DNA of 64,000 nt, taken from Bacteroidota bacterium (GTDB lineage: Bacteria > Bacteroidota > Bacteroidia > Bacteroidales > F082). The stretch covers positions 47,812-111,811 of the forward strand of contig JACNJS010000034.1 of NCBI GenBank assembly GCA_014382445.1, given 5' to 3'. Under the pieces are notes generated by a model. The model saw nothing but the letters and a program-made list of their open reading frames with translations, searched no databases and was not told where the DNA came from. The position numbers and the translations under genes are program-made. How positions within the stretch are numbered: position 1 is the stretch's first letter; each line of letters begins with the position of its first letter. Of this stretch, positions 43,256-52,803 are shown one piece after another.

Positions 43256-43828
43256 ATGCTTAATATTATTATTTTTGGCCCTCCGGGTTGTGGTAAAGGT
43301 ACACAGTCGGCGAAGATTACTGAGAAATATAACTTAGTTCATATTTCTACAGGCGATATAATTCGAAAAGAAATAAAATCACATTCAGAATTTGGTATTT
43401 TGCTAAAAGCAATTGTTGAGAAAGGTGAATTAGTTCCTTATGAGCTTATAATAAAGATTCTTGAATCAGCATTAGCGAAAAATAAAAATGCCAATGGTTT
43501 TATCTTTGATGGGTTTCCTCGTACAATTGATCAAGCCACAGATCTTGACAAGATTCTTAAAAAAGACAATAAATCAATCTCTCTTGTACTATCACTCAAA
43601 GTTGAAGATGACGTAGTAATTGAACGATTGCTAAAGCGAGCACAAATTGAAGGAAGAAAAGATGATACCGAGGATGTTATCAAAAACAGGCTTAAAATTT
43701 ATAAGGACGAAACATACCCTTTAATAGCACTATACAAAGATCAGGGTAAATATTTTGAAGTTGAAGGCTCCAATACAATAGATGAGATATTTAAATCCGC
43801 ATCCGATATTATTGATAGCAATTACTAA
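43256..43828 (+). CDS. adk: adenylate kinase
   Basis: Adk interconverts ATP + AMP and 2 ADP. The 190-residue protein has the P-loop G-P-P-G-C-G-K-G-T-Q, the AMP-site motif F-D-G-F-P-R-T, and a short LID region (R-A-Q-I-E-G-R-K-D-D-T). Thus it is the short form without the zinc or long LID insert, as usual in Bacteroidota. It stands divergent to the DUF4271-hemD unit and convergent with ackA. Confidence 0.95.
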   Translation: MLNIIIFGPPGCGKGTQSAKITEKYNLVHISTGDIIRKEIKSHSEFGILLKAIVEKGELVPYELIIKILESALAKNKNANGFIFDGFPRTIDQATDLDKILKKDNKSISLVLSLKVEDDVVIERLLKRAQIEGRKDDTEDVIKNRLKIYKDETYPLIALYKDQGKYFEVEGSNTIDEIFKSASDIIDSNY

Positions 43829-43864
43829 CTTTTTAATTCGAGTGCGAAAGAGTGTTAACCAATA

Positions 43865-45058
43865 TCAGGATACTAGTTCATAAGTATCGCGAGCTATCAT
43901 AAGCTCTTCATCGGTAGGCACAACAAGTACTTTTACAGGTGAATCATCTGCTGAAATTATTGCTTCTTTGCCCCTCACATTTGCTTTTTCAGCATCAATA
44001 CTAACGCCCATAAATTCAAGGCCATTTAGTACTTTTTTGCGAGTTTCTGTATCATTTTCCCCGATGCCACCGGTAAAAACAATAATGTTAACACCGCCAA
44101 GTGCAGCAGCATATGAGCCAATATATTTTTTCACCCTGTAAGCAAACATATCCAAGGCGAGTTGTGCTCTATGGTTTCCTTTAGCGGCAGCAACTTCCAA
44201 ATCACGCATATCGGAAGAAACTCCGGAAATTCCCAACAACCCCGAAAACTTGTTTATAAGAGTATTTGTATAGTTAATGCTTGTGTCTTCTTTTCCGGCA
44301 ATATACAACAATGCTCCAGGATCAAGGTCGCCTGTTCGAGTACCCATTATAAGTCCTTCGGAAGGTGTCATTCCCATTGAGGTATCATACGATTTTCCAT
44401 TTAGGATAGCAGCAAGCGAAGAACCATTGCCGAGATGGCAGGTAATTATTTTTTGTGTTGAAATATCAACATTTAATATCTCACATGCTCTAGCACTTAC
44501 ATAACTATGACTGGTTCCATGAAATCCGTATCGGCGAATTTTGTATTTTTCGTAAAGTACATATGGAATTGCATATAGGTATGAATGTTCGGGCATAGTT
44601 TGATGAAATGCAGTATCGAAAACACCAACCTGGCCAACATCAGGTAGTAATTGCTGCATAGCATAAATACCTTTTAAGTTTGGTGGATTATGCAATGGTG
44701 CTAATTCTGACGATTTTTCAAGAGCAGCAATAACTTCCTCATTGATAATTACACTTCCGCTAAATTCTTCGGCCCCATGCACAACCCTGTGGCCAACTGC
44801 CTGAATATCGGATATTTTTTTAAGACTTCCGTGTTTTTCGCTTATCAATATTCCCAGCAGATACTCAATACCCTGTTGATGGTCGAGTATTTCTCCTTCA
44901 ATAATAACAGGGCTTTCACTCCCTCTTGTATGCTTTATTAAACTCCCCTTTAATCCAATTTTATCAACCAGCCCTTTAGCAATTACTTTGCTCGATGGCA
45001 TATCAAACAATTGATATTTGATTGACGAACTCCCGCAATTTAAAACAATAACCTTCAT
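43865..45058 (-). CDS. ackA: acetate kinase
   Basis: AckA makes ATP and acetate from acetyl phosphate, or the reverse. The 397-residue protein has the family blocks: V-L-N-C-G-S-S-S-I-K at the start, H-R-V-V-H-G-A, F-H-G-T-S-H, C-H-L-G-N-G-S-S, T-P-S-E-G-L-I-M-G-T-R-T-G-D-L-D-P-G, and F-T-G-G-I-G-E-N. No phosphotransacetylase gene is seen next to it. It lies 31 bp after the acyl-CoA dehydrogenase-type gene on the same strand. Confidence 0.97.
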   Translation of the reverse strand: MKVIVLNCGSSSIKYQLFDMPSSKVIAKGLVDKIGLKGSLIKHTRGSESPVIIEGEILDHQQGIEYLLGILISEKHGSLKKISDIQAVGHRVVHGAEEFSGSVIINEEVIAALEKSSELAPLHNPPNLKGIYAMQQLLPDVGQVGVFDTAFHQTMPEHSYLYAIPYVLYEKYKIRRYGFHGTSHSYVSARACEILNVDISTQKIITCHLGNGSSLAAILNGKSYDTSMGMTPSEGLIMGTRTGDLDPGALLYIAGKEDTSINYTNTLINKFSGLLGISGVSSDMRDLEVAAAKGNHRAQLALDMFAYRVKKYIGSYAAALGGVNIIVFTGGIGENDTETRKKVLNGLEFMGVSIDAEKANVRGKEAIISADDSPVKVLVVPTDEELMIARDTYELVS

Positions 45059-45089
45059 TTCTCTTATTTAAAATAATCCTGTCAACACT

Positions 45090-46049
45090 TTATTTAATTA
45101 TTGCGTATGTAATAGTGCTACTAATCGGTTTCTCATTTTCATAATTATAAAATCCTCGGCCAACATATCGTCCAAAGTAATTTGCCCTAACCAGCCTTTT
45201 AATTACCGGTGATGCTTTGTACTTATTATCACCATATTCAGTGTAAAGATTATCCATGTATTTCAATACCTTGTCAAGTCCTATTTTATCAGCAAGTTCA
45301 AAAGGGCCAACATTATTGCCAAGGGTTTCGCGCATTGTAAGATCGATATCCTGAACCGATGCAACACCTTCCATTAACATTTCACAAGCTTCATTAATTA
45401 TAGGAATTATCATTCTGGTACTTATATTACCCGGAGATTCATGCACACATACTCCCTTTTTATTAATCATCCCACAAAATCTCATAACTTTTTCATGAGC
45501 TTCGGCAGTTGATTGAACCCCATTTACTACTTCAACAATATTAGTTTTATCGATTGGTTCGATAAAATGTATACCTATGGCACGTCCAGGTTTTTTCAGC
45601 ACTTCAGCAAGGTCCGAAATCATAAGTGTGCTTACATTAGATGATATAATAGTATCACCGCTAACTACTTCTTCAATCTTACGGAAGATGTTTCGTCGGG
45701 GTTCAATTTCCGTTCCCTTTTTACGTGAACTTATAGCCTCGATTACAATATCACAGTGGCTCAACTTTTTAAAATTGGTTGTTCCCAGAATTCGTGATAA
45801 TACAAGCCGTTTCTCGGAAGGAGTAATCCCCCAATGGTTTATTTCATCGTCAAGCTGCGATTCGAGGCTATTAAATATTTCATCGATTCGTTCTTTCGAT
45901 ATATCCACAAAAACAACCTCCATCCCATAACGAGCAACAAGTAAAGTAATTCCCTGCCCTACCGAACCGCAACCAACAATACCTACTGCTTGAATTTTAC
46001 CCTTTACTTTCAATTTTTCACCAAGTCCAAACTCTGTTAACTGACTCAT
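45090..46049 (-). CDS. 3-hydroxyacyl-CoA (3-hydroxybutyryl-CoA) dehydrogenase
   Basis: The 319-residue protein has an NAD-binding Rossmann start (G-I-V-G-C-G-S-V-G-Q-G-I). It has the HAD/HBD motifs V-I-E-A-I, S-N-V-S-T-L, I-H-F-I-E-P (catalytic His-Glu context) and a C-terminal domain with G-N-N-V-G-P-F-E-L-A-D-K-I-G-L-D. It oxidises 3-hydroxyacyl-CoA or reduces acetoacetyl-CoA. Linkage to ackA and acyl-CoA synthetases suggests short-chain fatty acid metabolism. A thiolase or crotonase is not present nearby. Confidence 0.88.
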   Translation of the reverse strand: MSQLTEFGLGEKLKVKGKIQAVGIVGCGSVGQGITLLVARYGMEVVFVDISKERIDEIFNSLESQLDDEINHWGITPSEKRLVLSRILGTTNFKKLSHCDIVIEAISSRKKGTEIEPRRNIFRKIEEVVSGDTIISSNVSTLMISDLAEVLKKPGRAIGIHFIEPIDKTNIVEVVNGVQSTAEAHEKVMRFCGMINKKGVCVHESPGNISTRMIIPIINEACEMLMEGVASVQDIDLTMRETLGNNVGPFELADKIGLDKVLKYMDNLYTEYGDNKYKASPVIKRLVRANYFGRYVGRGFYNYENEKPISSTITYAIIK

Positions 46050-46082
46050 TATTTGTTGATTATTTTTTGATTGATTATTTTA

Positions 46083-46116
46083 CAAAGATAGTTTTCTTAA
46101 AGATTATAAGTACAAT
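46083..46116 (-). promoter_or_regulatory. possible promoter for the 3-hydroxyacyl-CoA dehydrogenase-ackA unit
   Basis: On the minus strand TATCTTTG (46090-46083) matches TAnnTTTG and ATTG (46116-46113) could be the -33 element, with 22 bases between. The start codon lies about 34 bases downstream. Confidence 0.42.
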
Positions 46117-46292
46117 AATTTCCCAACCACTTCACTGACAACGGCTAAATTATATTTTGCTACTATCCATTCAATTTATGTTGTATCATGTATTACTTAT
46201 GAAGTACTGTTTATAGATAAGTATTAGGCAATATTAGTCGATCGTTATGAGATCGAACCATCTAACAACTGAACCATCAAGCCATTCTATCA

Positions 46293-48977
46293 TCATTTCA
46301 AATCTCTAAAAACCGTAATTGTTGTATCGTCATTAAAATGAATTTTAAAATCCAATTTTCTAAACACAGATATCATAGCTTTATTATCCGATGTTGTTTC
46401 GGCAGAAACACGAGTTATACCTGCCGCAGCTGCAATATCAACACAATATTGGGTTAGTATATATCCTAACTCTTTATGCTGCCAATCGTCGGTTATCAGA
46501 ACAGCATACTCGGCATTAACTACATCAGGATCAGCAATTAATCTTCCAACACCTATTAATCGTTTCCTGTCATTATAATCAATTTCGGCAACTATTCCCA
46601 TTTCCCGATCATAATCAATATAGCAAAACTGGGTAGCAACTTCATGCGAATTAAAATAAAAATCATATCTAAATCTGTGATAAATAGATTCTTTTGAACA
46701 GCTACTCAGCATTTCCAGCCACATTGATTCATCCTCAGGTTTTATGGGTCGGAGCAAGACATCGGTACCATCTCTTAATTTTGTTTTTTTTCTCAGCCTT
46801 TCCGGATAGGGCCTGAGAATAAGGTGTGAGTAATCGACATTTGCTTTTCCATTCAAATCATTATCTACAACAATCCTTGCATCCAATACTATTACATCAT
46901 CATGAGTAACAATCAGAGGATTAATATCAAGCTCTTCAATCTCAGGATAATCGGCAGCCAGATATGATAATCTAATCAAAACTTCGATTAATTTTTCGAT
47001 ATTTTTAGGTTTGCTGCCCCTGTAACCCTCCAGCAAGGGGTACATCTTCAACGACTTTATCATTTGTCGGGCTAATTGTTCATTTAATGGTGGAAATTCA
47101 AGCCGTTTGTCGTTAAACAACTCAGCACTACTACCTCCCATTCCAACCAGCATAACAGTGCCAAATAGTTTATCCTTTTTAATACCTAAAATCATTTCAA
47201 CATCATCTTTGGTATCAATCATTTTTTGCACGGTAATCCCATCTATTTTAGCATCAGGTACTCTTTCGCTCACTGTTGCAAGCATGTTTTTGTACGTTGC
47301 CCTGACAATATCTTCGGTTTCAAGATTTAAAGCCACTCCGCCCACATCCCGTTTATGCATAATGTCCGGTGAACTTATTTTCAAAACAACGGGGTAGCCT
47401 TTTTTGTCGGCTATTTTAACTGCTTCATCTTCGGTTACTGCCAACTCAGGATGTGTTGTTGAAATACCATAATCATTAATCAATAATTTTGAATCATCCT
47501 CCGATAGTATTCTTGATTTCTTAAAGATATTACCAACATATTTCTCTCTTAAACTTTGCCTGTTGTAGTTAAATGATACCGGCACATCCTTTGGTGTTTC
47601 ATAAAGCAGCTCCAGGTTATTAATATATTGGGTCATCGTCATAAACGATCTCACAGCCTGACCCGGAGTGTTGTAAACAGCAATTTCAGCATTATTTAGT
47701 ATATCAAGTCCCGCTCTCATACTTGTTCCTCCTAGCCATGCTGCCATTACATACTTTGATGTTTTAGCTGAGATGTCAACAATTGCCTGTGCTGTTGTAG
47801 TTGGATTTGTCATGGCCTGTGGAGTAAGAATAACCAAAACTGCATCAACATTTTCATCATCAAGTACTAAACTGGTAGCCTGTGAAATACGATCGGGTGA
47901 AGCATCACCGAGCACATCTACCGGATTTCCATGCGACCAGAAAGATGGTAAAAGTTTGTCAAGTTTTCCCATTGTTTCATCGGAAAGAGTAATAAGTTTT
48001 CCTCCCAGCGAGATAAGAGTATCTGTTGCCATTACACCCGGACCACCGGCATTTGTAACTATTGCAAGCCCCGTACCCTTCGGCATTCGTTTTCTGCCAA
48101 CCAGATCGGTAAAGTCAAAAATATTACCAATGTCGTAAACCCGTGCCAGTCCTGCTCTTCTGAACACAGCATCATATATTGCATCCTCCGAGGCCAGTGC
48201 ACCTGTATGAGATGCTGCTGCTGCCGCAGATTCTGGAAAACGTCCTGATTTATAAACAATTATTGGCTTTTTTCGGGCAAAGGCACGGGCTGCCGACATA
48301 AACGACCTTGCATCTGTGAGTGATTCAACATACAGAATTATAGATTTCGTATTAGTATCCTGACCCAGATAATCTATTAAATCACCAAAAGTAACATCAA
48401 CCGAATTCCCAATTGAAATAAAATAAGAAAACCCAATTTTCGACTCATTGGCCCAATCTAATACCGAAGTACATAATGCGCCCGACTGAGAAATAAAAGC
48501 AACTTTTCCTTTTCGTGGCATCCCGTTTGCAAAACTTACGTTTAATTTTGCTCTGGGAACTATTATTCCAAGACAATTGGGGCCTATAACACGCATATCA
48601 GGGAAAGTGCCGATTTGCTCTTTGATCCTTTGTTCCAGCAATTTTCCCTTTTCACCTGATTCTTTAAAACCGGCTGACATTATTATCACCCCGTTTATTC
48701 CGGCTTTACCACATTCCTCAATAATATCGGGAACCTGTTCAGCAGGTGTCATGATTACCGCTAAATCGGGTGTTTTAGGAAGGGATGCAACAGACGGGTA
48801 ACAAGGAATGCCCATCACGGCTTCCCTTTTGGGGTTAACCGGATAAACCACACCGTTAAACCCACCACTCACCAGGTTTTTAAGCGTTATTCCGCCTACG
48901 CTATTTGGATCGTTGGAAACACCTATAAGTGCGATTCTGTTTGGACGAAAAATGCTGTCGAGCTTTTTTATTGGCAT
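46293..48977 (-). CDS. ADP-forming acyl-CoA synthetase fused to GNAT acetyltransferase
   Basis: The 894-residue protein has a CoA-binding domain (I-G-V-S-N-D-P-N-S-V-G-G near the N-terminus), a succinyl-CoA-ligase-like part, an ATP-grasp domain (about 490-700: Y-P-V-V-L-K-I-S-S-P-D-I-M-H-K) and a C-terminal GNAT domain (about 725-894). This matches both ADP-forming acetyl-CoA synthetases and the acetyltransferase Pat/YfiQ that silences Acs. In Pat the catalytic His of the synthetase part is, to my knowledge, lost. Here it remains in A-S-H-T-G-A-L-A, so synthetase activity is probable. With acs 1.9 kb upstream on the same strand, a second role in acetylating Acs is possible. Confidence 0.9.
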   Translation of the reverse strand: MPIKKLDSIFRPNRIALIGVSNDPNSVGGITLKNLVSGGFNGVVYPVNPKREAVMGIPCYPSVASLPKTPDLAVIMTPAEQVPDIIEECGKAGINGVIIMSAGFKESGEKGKLLEQRIKEQIGTFPDMRVIGPNCLGIIVPRAKLNVSFANGMPRKGKVAFISQSGALCTSVLDWANESKIGFSYFISIGNSVDVTFGDLIDYLGQDTNTKSIILYVESLTDARSFMSAARAFARKKPIIVYKSGRFPESAAAAASHTGALASEDAIYDAVFRRAGLARVYDIGNIFDFTDLVGRKRMPKGTGLAIVTNAGGPGVMATDTLISLGGKLITLSDETMGKLDKLLPSFWSHGNPVDVLGDASPDRISQATSLVLDDENVDAVLVILTPQAMTNPTTTAQAIVDISAKTSKYVMAAWLGGTSMRAGLDILNNAEIAVYNTPGQAVRSFMTMTQYINNLELLYETPKDVPVSFNYNRQSLREKYVGNIFKKSRILSEDDSKLLINDYGISTTHPELAVTEDEAVKIADKKGYPVVLKISSPDIMHKRDVGGVALNLETEDIVRATYKNMLATVSERVPDAKIDGITVQKMIDTKDDVEMILGIKKDKLFGTVMLVGMGGSSAELFNDKRLEFPPLNEQLARQMIKSLKMYPLLEGYRGSKPKNIEKLIEVLIRLSYLAADYPEIEELDINPLIVTHDDVIVLDARIVVDNDLNGKANVDYSHLILRPYPERLRKKTKLRDGTDVLLRPIKPEDESMWLEMLSSCSKESIYHRFRYDFYFNSHEVATQFCYIDYDREMGIVAEIDYNDRKRLIGVGRLIADPDVVNAEYAVLITDDWQHKELGYILTQYCVDIAAAAGITRVSAETTSDNKAMISVFRKLDFKIHFNDDTTITVFRDLK

Positions 48978-49240
48978 ATCATTATTCTATTAATCTTGGT
49001 ATTAACCCATTATATAACAATGAAAATCTGTTATTTATTTAACAAAAGTAGTTAATGTTAATGTATTATTGGATTAAAACATTGTATAAAAGGATCGTAA
49101 CTAATCCGTGTAACGAAAAGTAATGATGACAAGAGTTTCTAAAAACCCTTAATTTTCTCGGTATCACTTTGAGCTACTTTGTGTAATAGCCTTGCCGGTA
49201 TTTGATATATCCTTGTAATAGACAATAACGAGAAAGCTAT
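48978..49240. other. intergenic region left of repeat copy 2
   Basis: No gene is recognised between the acyl-CoA synthetase gene start and the dispersed repeat that begins at 49241. The whole gene-free stretch runs to 49535 and also holds the terminator of the OFA transporter gene. Confidence 0.5.
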
Positions 49241-49489
49241 AACTAAACCACGTTGGACTGAAAGTACCATAGGTTTATTGCACGAATGAAATTCGTTTTG
49301 AGATTACCTAATCATGGACGGAAGCCAGAAGTTAGAAGTCAGAAGTTGTTACTTCAAACTCTGGACTTCCGACTTGAAACAATGAAATTCATAAAAATGT
49401 AAGTCTTGCACTAAAAGTGCATACCTAGTTGCCCTCCTTCGGCGGGTAAGCCGGCAGGGTACTAACTAACGAATGATGAGACCAATAAA
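49241..49489. repeat. dispersed ~240-bp intergenic repeat, copy 2
   Basis: Second copy of the element at 13404-13640, in the same overall orientation. It has an extra insert in the GAAGT tract (CAAACTCTGGACTTC). Its GC-rich core CCCTCCTTCGGCGGGTAA (about 49434-49456) is inverted relative to copy 1. The element ends at the terminator of the OFA transporter gene. Confidence 0.85.
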
Positions 49490-49516
49490 AAAAGCGCCCT
49501 GAGAATCAGAACGCTT
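49485..49516 (-). terminator. Rho-independent terminator of the OFA transporter gene
   Basis: On the minus strand AAGCGTTCTGA pairs with TCAGGGCGCTT (11 bp including two G-T pairs) around a TTC loop, followed by seven T. It begins 20 bp past the stop codon. Confidence 0.85.
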
Positions 49517-49535
49517 TTCTTTTGAGTATTATAAT

Positions 49536-50783
49536 CTACTTTTTTGCGGGTTTAACCATCAGCATTAATACTGTTCCGAATAATACTGCAATACCTGAAA
49601 TAGTAAACGCCATCGGGAAATTGCCAATATCACCCATCATTCCGCCAAGTATTGGTCCAAGTATTCCACCTACACCATAGGCAAGGAACACAAAAGGATA
49701 ATTTTGACCAACGTTTTTGGCACCAAAAGTGTCGGCGGTAATTGTTGGAAATAAAGCAAAGTTTCCACCAAAGTTAAATCCAATTAATGTTGCGCCAAGA
49801 TAAAGGAGTACTTCACTACCTGCCATGTATGTAAATAGTATTACGAGTATTCCCTGTGTGGCTGTCATAATAATTATTGAAGTTTTGCGGCCGAGTTTGT
49901 CGCTTAACATTCCCCAAACAATTCTACCAATACCGTTTGCCAGGCTAAAGAAAACTGCCATAGCAGTACCGGCAATTGCGCTAGCTTCGATAACTGAAAA
50001 ACCGTTGGCCTGTAATGCTTCCATAGGATAAAGTTTCATTAACCCTATCGACATTAATCCGGCGCCCGCACTAACTACGAAGGTGAAGAATATAAGATAG
50101 AACTGAACTTTACCAAGCATTTGATTACTTGTAAACTCTTTATCCTTTTTAACTTCTGTAGCGACTGTTTGCGCGTCTTCAAATCCTTTTGGTTTCCAAC
50201 CTGCCGGAGGGAATTTCATCCACATACCACCTATAATTACCATAACTGCAAAAGCAATTCCGTATGCAATAAATGTTGATGATAATCCAATATTATCAAT
50301 AAGATGTCCCCATGAACCTGCAAGTTTAACCCAAAGCATTGCGCCAAAACCAAAACCTGCAACTGCAAGTCCGGTTATCATTCCTTTTTTATCAGGAAAC
50401 CATCTCATACCTACAGCAATTGGCACAACATATGCTAAACCAATACCAGCACCTCCAACTAAACCAATCAGAAGTAAAAGCACAATAAAATTAGTGCCCC
50501 CAAATAATCCGGCACATATATACCCTAATCCTAAAACCAAACCACCAATTATTGTAAGTTTTTGAGGTCCATAGGTATTAAGTTTCTTTCCTGCCAGTAC
50601 CATAAAAACAGCAAATGAGGCGAGACCAATTGCAAACACCCATTGTGTTTCAGCTTTCGACCAGCCCTCAGCAGCCAAAGAAGGTGTAAATACCGACCAT
50701 GCATATATTGCACCTAATGCCAACTGTATTAGAATTGCACCTAGTACAACCAAACCACGGTTCATTACTTTTTGATTTTCCAT
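49536..50783 (-). CDS. OFA-family MFS transporter
   Basis: The frame is open to a TTG at 50822, but the ATG at 50783 (M-E-N-Q-K-V-M-N-R) is preferred. The protein has about twelve hydrophobic helices and the OFA (oxalate/formate antiporter-like) blocks: G-A-I-Y-A-W-S-V-F-T-P in helix 1, G-A-G-I-G-L-A-Y-V-V-P, and G-R-I-V-W-G-M-L-S-D-K-L-G-R-K after helix 7. Family members carry monocarboxylates such as oxalate, formate, lactate or acetate. Its place 97 bp downstream of acs suggests uptake or export of acetate or a related acid. Confidence 0.88.
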   Translation of the reverse strand: MENQKVMNRGLVVLGAILIQLALGAIYAWSVFTPSLAAEGWSKAETQWVFAIGLASFAVFMVLAGKKLNTYGPQKLTIIGGLVLGLGYICAGLFGGTNFIVLLLLIGLVGGAGIGLAYVVPIAVGMRWFPDKKGMITGLAVAGFGFGAMLWVKLAGSWGHLIDNIGLSSTFIAYGIAFAVMVIIGGMWMKFPPAGWKPKGFEDAQTVATEVKKDKEFTSNQMLGKVQFYLIFFTFVVSAGAGLMSIGLMKLYPMEALQANGFSVIEASAIAGTAMAVFFSLANGIGRIVWGMLSDKLGRKTSIIIMTATQGILVILFTYMAGSEVLLYLGATLIGFNFGGNFALFPTITADTFGAKNVGQNYPFVFLAYGVGGILGPILGGMMGDIGNFPMAFTISGIAVLFGTVLMLMVKPAKK

Positions 50784-50880
50784 TATAATTTTATTTATGT
50801 TAAAAATATCACGCAACGACAAAACTTAACTTAGAAAATTGATCATCTAAGCCATGAATTGTCGTTAGGTGGAAAATAAA

Positions 50881-52803
50881 CTATCGTTTAACTTTAACTT
50901 TAGCGCCAGTGATTATCTCTTCAACAACACCCGGATCGAGTAGTGTGGAAGTATCGCCTAGGTTTGTTGCATCACCTTCGCCAATTTTGCGGAGGATACG
51001 ACGCATAATTTTACCTGAACGTGTTTTTGGCAAACCACTAACAATCTGAATTTGATCGGGTTTAGCTATTGGCCCGATATATTTAGTAACTGTTGCCCTA
51101 ATTTCAGCTTCAATTGTTCCTAATTCAGCTTCCGAAAGCTCATCACAAATTACATAGGCATAAATACCGGAACCTTTAATCTCGTGAGGATAACCAACTA
51201 CTGCTGATTCATTTACTTTTGGATGTTGATTAATTGCATCCTCTACTTCGGCAGTACCAATACGGTGCCCCGAAACGTTAATAACATCATCAATACGTCC
51301 GATAATTCTGTAATAACCTTCTTCATCACGTTTTGCTCCATCGCCGGTTAGATACAAACCTTTAAATGCAGAGAAATATGTTTCGAAGCAGCGTTTATGG
51401 TCGCCATAAAGTGACCGTAGCATTCCAGGCCATGGGTATTTAATACATAGTATACCTTCAACACTATTTCCTTTTAACTCATTACCTTCAGGATCAACAA
51501 GTATTGGTTGAACACCCGGAAATGGCAAAGTAGCAAGCGAGGGTTTTGTAGGAGTAATACCAGCCAATGGTGTTATCATAATACCACCGGTTTCGGTTTG
51601 CCACCATGTATCAACAACCGGGCAGCGGCTTTTACCAACGAGGTCGTGATACCATCTCCATGCTTCTTCATTAATTGGTTCGCCAACAGTACCTAAAACT
51701 TTTAAAGAACTAAGGTCGTGCCTGGTCACAAACTCATCGCCCTGTGCAAGTAATGCGCGAATAGCAGTAGGGGCGGTATAAAACTGGTTAATTTTATATT
51801 TATCCACTATCTCCCAAAATCTTCCAGCGTCAGGCCATGTTGGAACTCCTTCAAACATAACTGATGTAGCCCCTGTTAATAATGGACCGTATACAATATA
51901 AGAATGACCTGTTACCCAACCAATATCAGCAGTACACCAATATATATCACCATCGTTATACTGGAATACATTTTTAAATGTATACTCAGCATACACCATA
52001 TATCCGGCGATAGTGTGAAGCACACCCTTTGGTTTTCCAGTTGACCCAGATGTATAAAGGATAAATAAAGTGTCCTCAGAATCCATAACTTCAGCAGTGT
52101 TATCAGTGCTAACACCTTTAATAAGATCGTGCCACCAAATATCTCTGCCTTCAACAAAATCTATATCTTCACCGGTACGTTTAAATACAATTGTATTATT
52201 TACTGATGGACATTTTTCTACAGCTTCGTCTACAACTGATTTTAGAGGAATTGATTTTGCTCCACGATAACCTCCGTCGGATGTAATTACAACATTACAT
52301 AGTGAATCGTTAATCCTGTCGGCAAGAGCTGTTGCAGAAAATCCGGCAAATACAATTGAGTGGATAGCACCAATTCTGGCACATGCAAGCATAGCCACTG
52401 TTAATTCGGGAATCATTGGAAGATAAATCGCAATTCTGTCGCCTTTTTTAACCCCAATTTTTAACAACGCGTTTGCAAATTGCTTTACCTTATCGAAAAG
52501 TTCACCGTAGGTAAGTCTTAATTCTTTTTCTTTAGGATCATTTGGTTCCCAGATTAAGGCAGTCTGGTCTTTTTTCATAAACATATTTCTTTCAAAAATG
52601 TTCTCGGTAATGTTTAGTTTGCCATTTTCAAACCACTTAGCTACTGGTGCATCAGGGCCTTCAAAACGCCAATCCACAACGTTATCCCATTTTTTGCGCC
52701 AGAAATTAGCTTCTGCTATATTAGCCCAAAATTCTTCAGGGTTTGCTACGCTTTCTTTGTACTTCTGCAGATATTCTGCCAAATTTGTGATTTTATTTGT
52801 CAT
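50881..52803 (-). CDS. acs: acetyl-CoA synthetase (AMP-forming)
   Basis: Acs activates acetate to acetyl-CoA through acetyl-AMP. The 640-residue protein has the adenylation motifs Y-T-S-G-S-T-G-K-P-K-G, D-T-W-W-Q-T-E-T-G-G and Y-L-T-G-D-G-A. It ends with P-K-T-R-S-G-K-I-M-R-R, whose Lys is the known site of inhibitory acetylation in other bacteria. Length is normal. It lies upstream of the OFA-type transporter gene and of the GNAT-fused synthetase, with an FNR/Crp-like palindrome about 150 bp before its start. Confidence 0.97.
   Translation of the reverse strand: MTNKITNLAEYLQKYKESVANPEEFWANIAEANFWRKKWDNVVDWRFEGPDAPVAKWFENGKLNITENIFERNMFMKKDQTALIWEPNDPKEKELRLTYGELFDKVKQFANALLKIGVKKGDRIAIYLPMIPELTVAMLACARIGAIHSIVFAGFSATALADRINDSLCNVVITSDGGYRGAKSIPLKSVVDEAVEKCPSVNNTIVFKRTGEDIDFVEGRDIWWHDLIKGVSTDNTAEVMDSEDTLFILYTSGSTGKPKGVLHTIAGYMVYAEYTFKNVFQYNDGDIYWCTADIGWVTGHSYIVYGPLLTGATSVMFEGVPTWPDAGRFWEIVDKYKINQFYTAPTAIRALLAQGDEFVTRHDLSSLKVLGTVGEPINEEAWRWYHDLVGKSRCPVVDTWWQTETGGIMITPLAGITPTKPSLATLPFPGVQPILVDPEGNELKGNSVEGILCIKYPWPGMLRSLYGDHKRCFETYFSAFKGLYLTGDGAKRDEEGYYRIIGRIDDVINVSGHRIGTAEVEDAINQHPKVNESAVVGYPHEIKGSGIYAYVICDELSEAELGTIEAEIRATVTKYIGPIAKPDQIQIVSGLPKTRSGKIMRRILRKIGEGDATNLGDTSTLLDPGVVEEIITGAKVKVKR

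Noticed and set aside
46230..46285. tRNA-like words (GTTATGAGATCGAACC)
   Set aside because: No cloverleaf can be formed around them.
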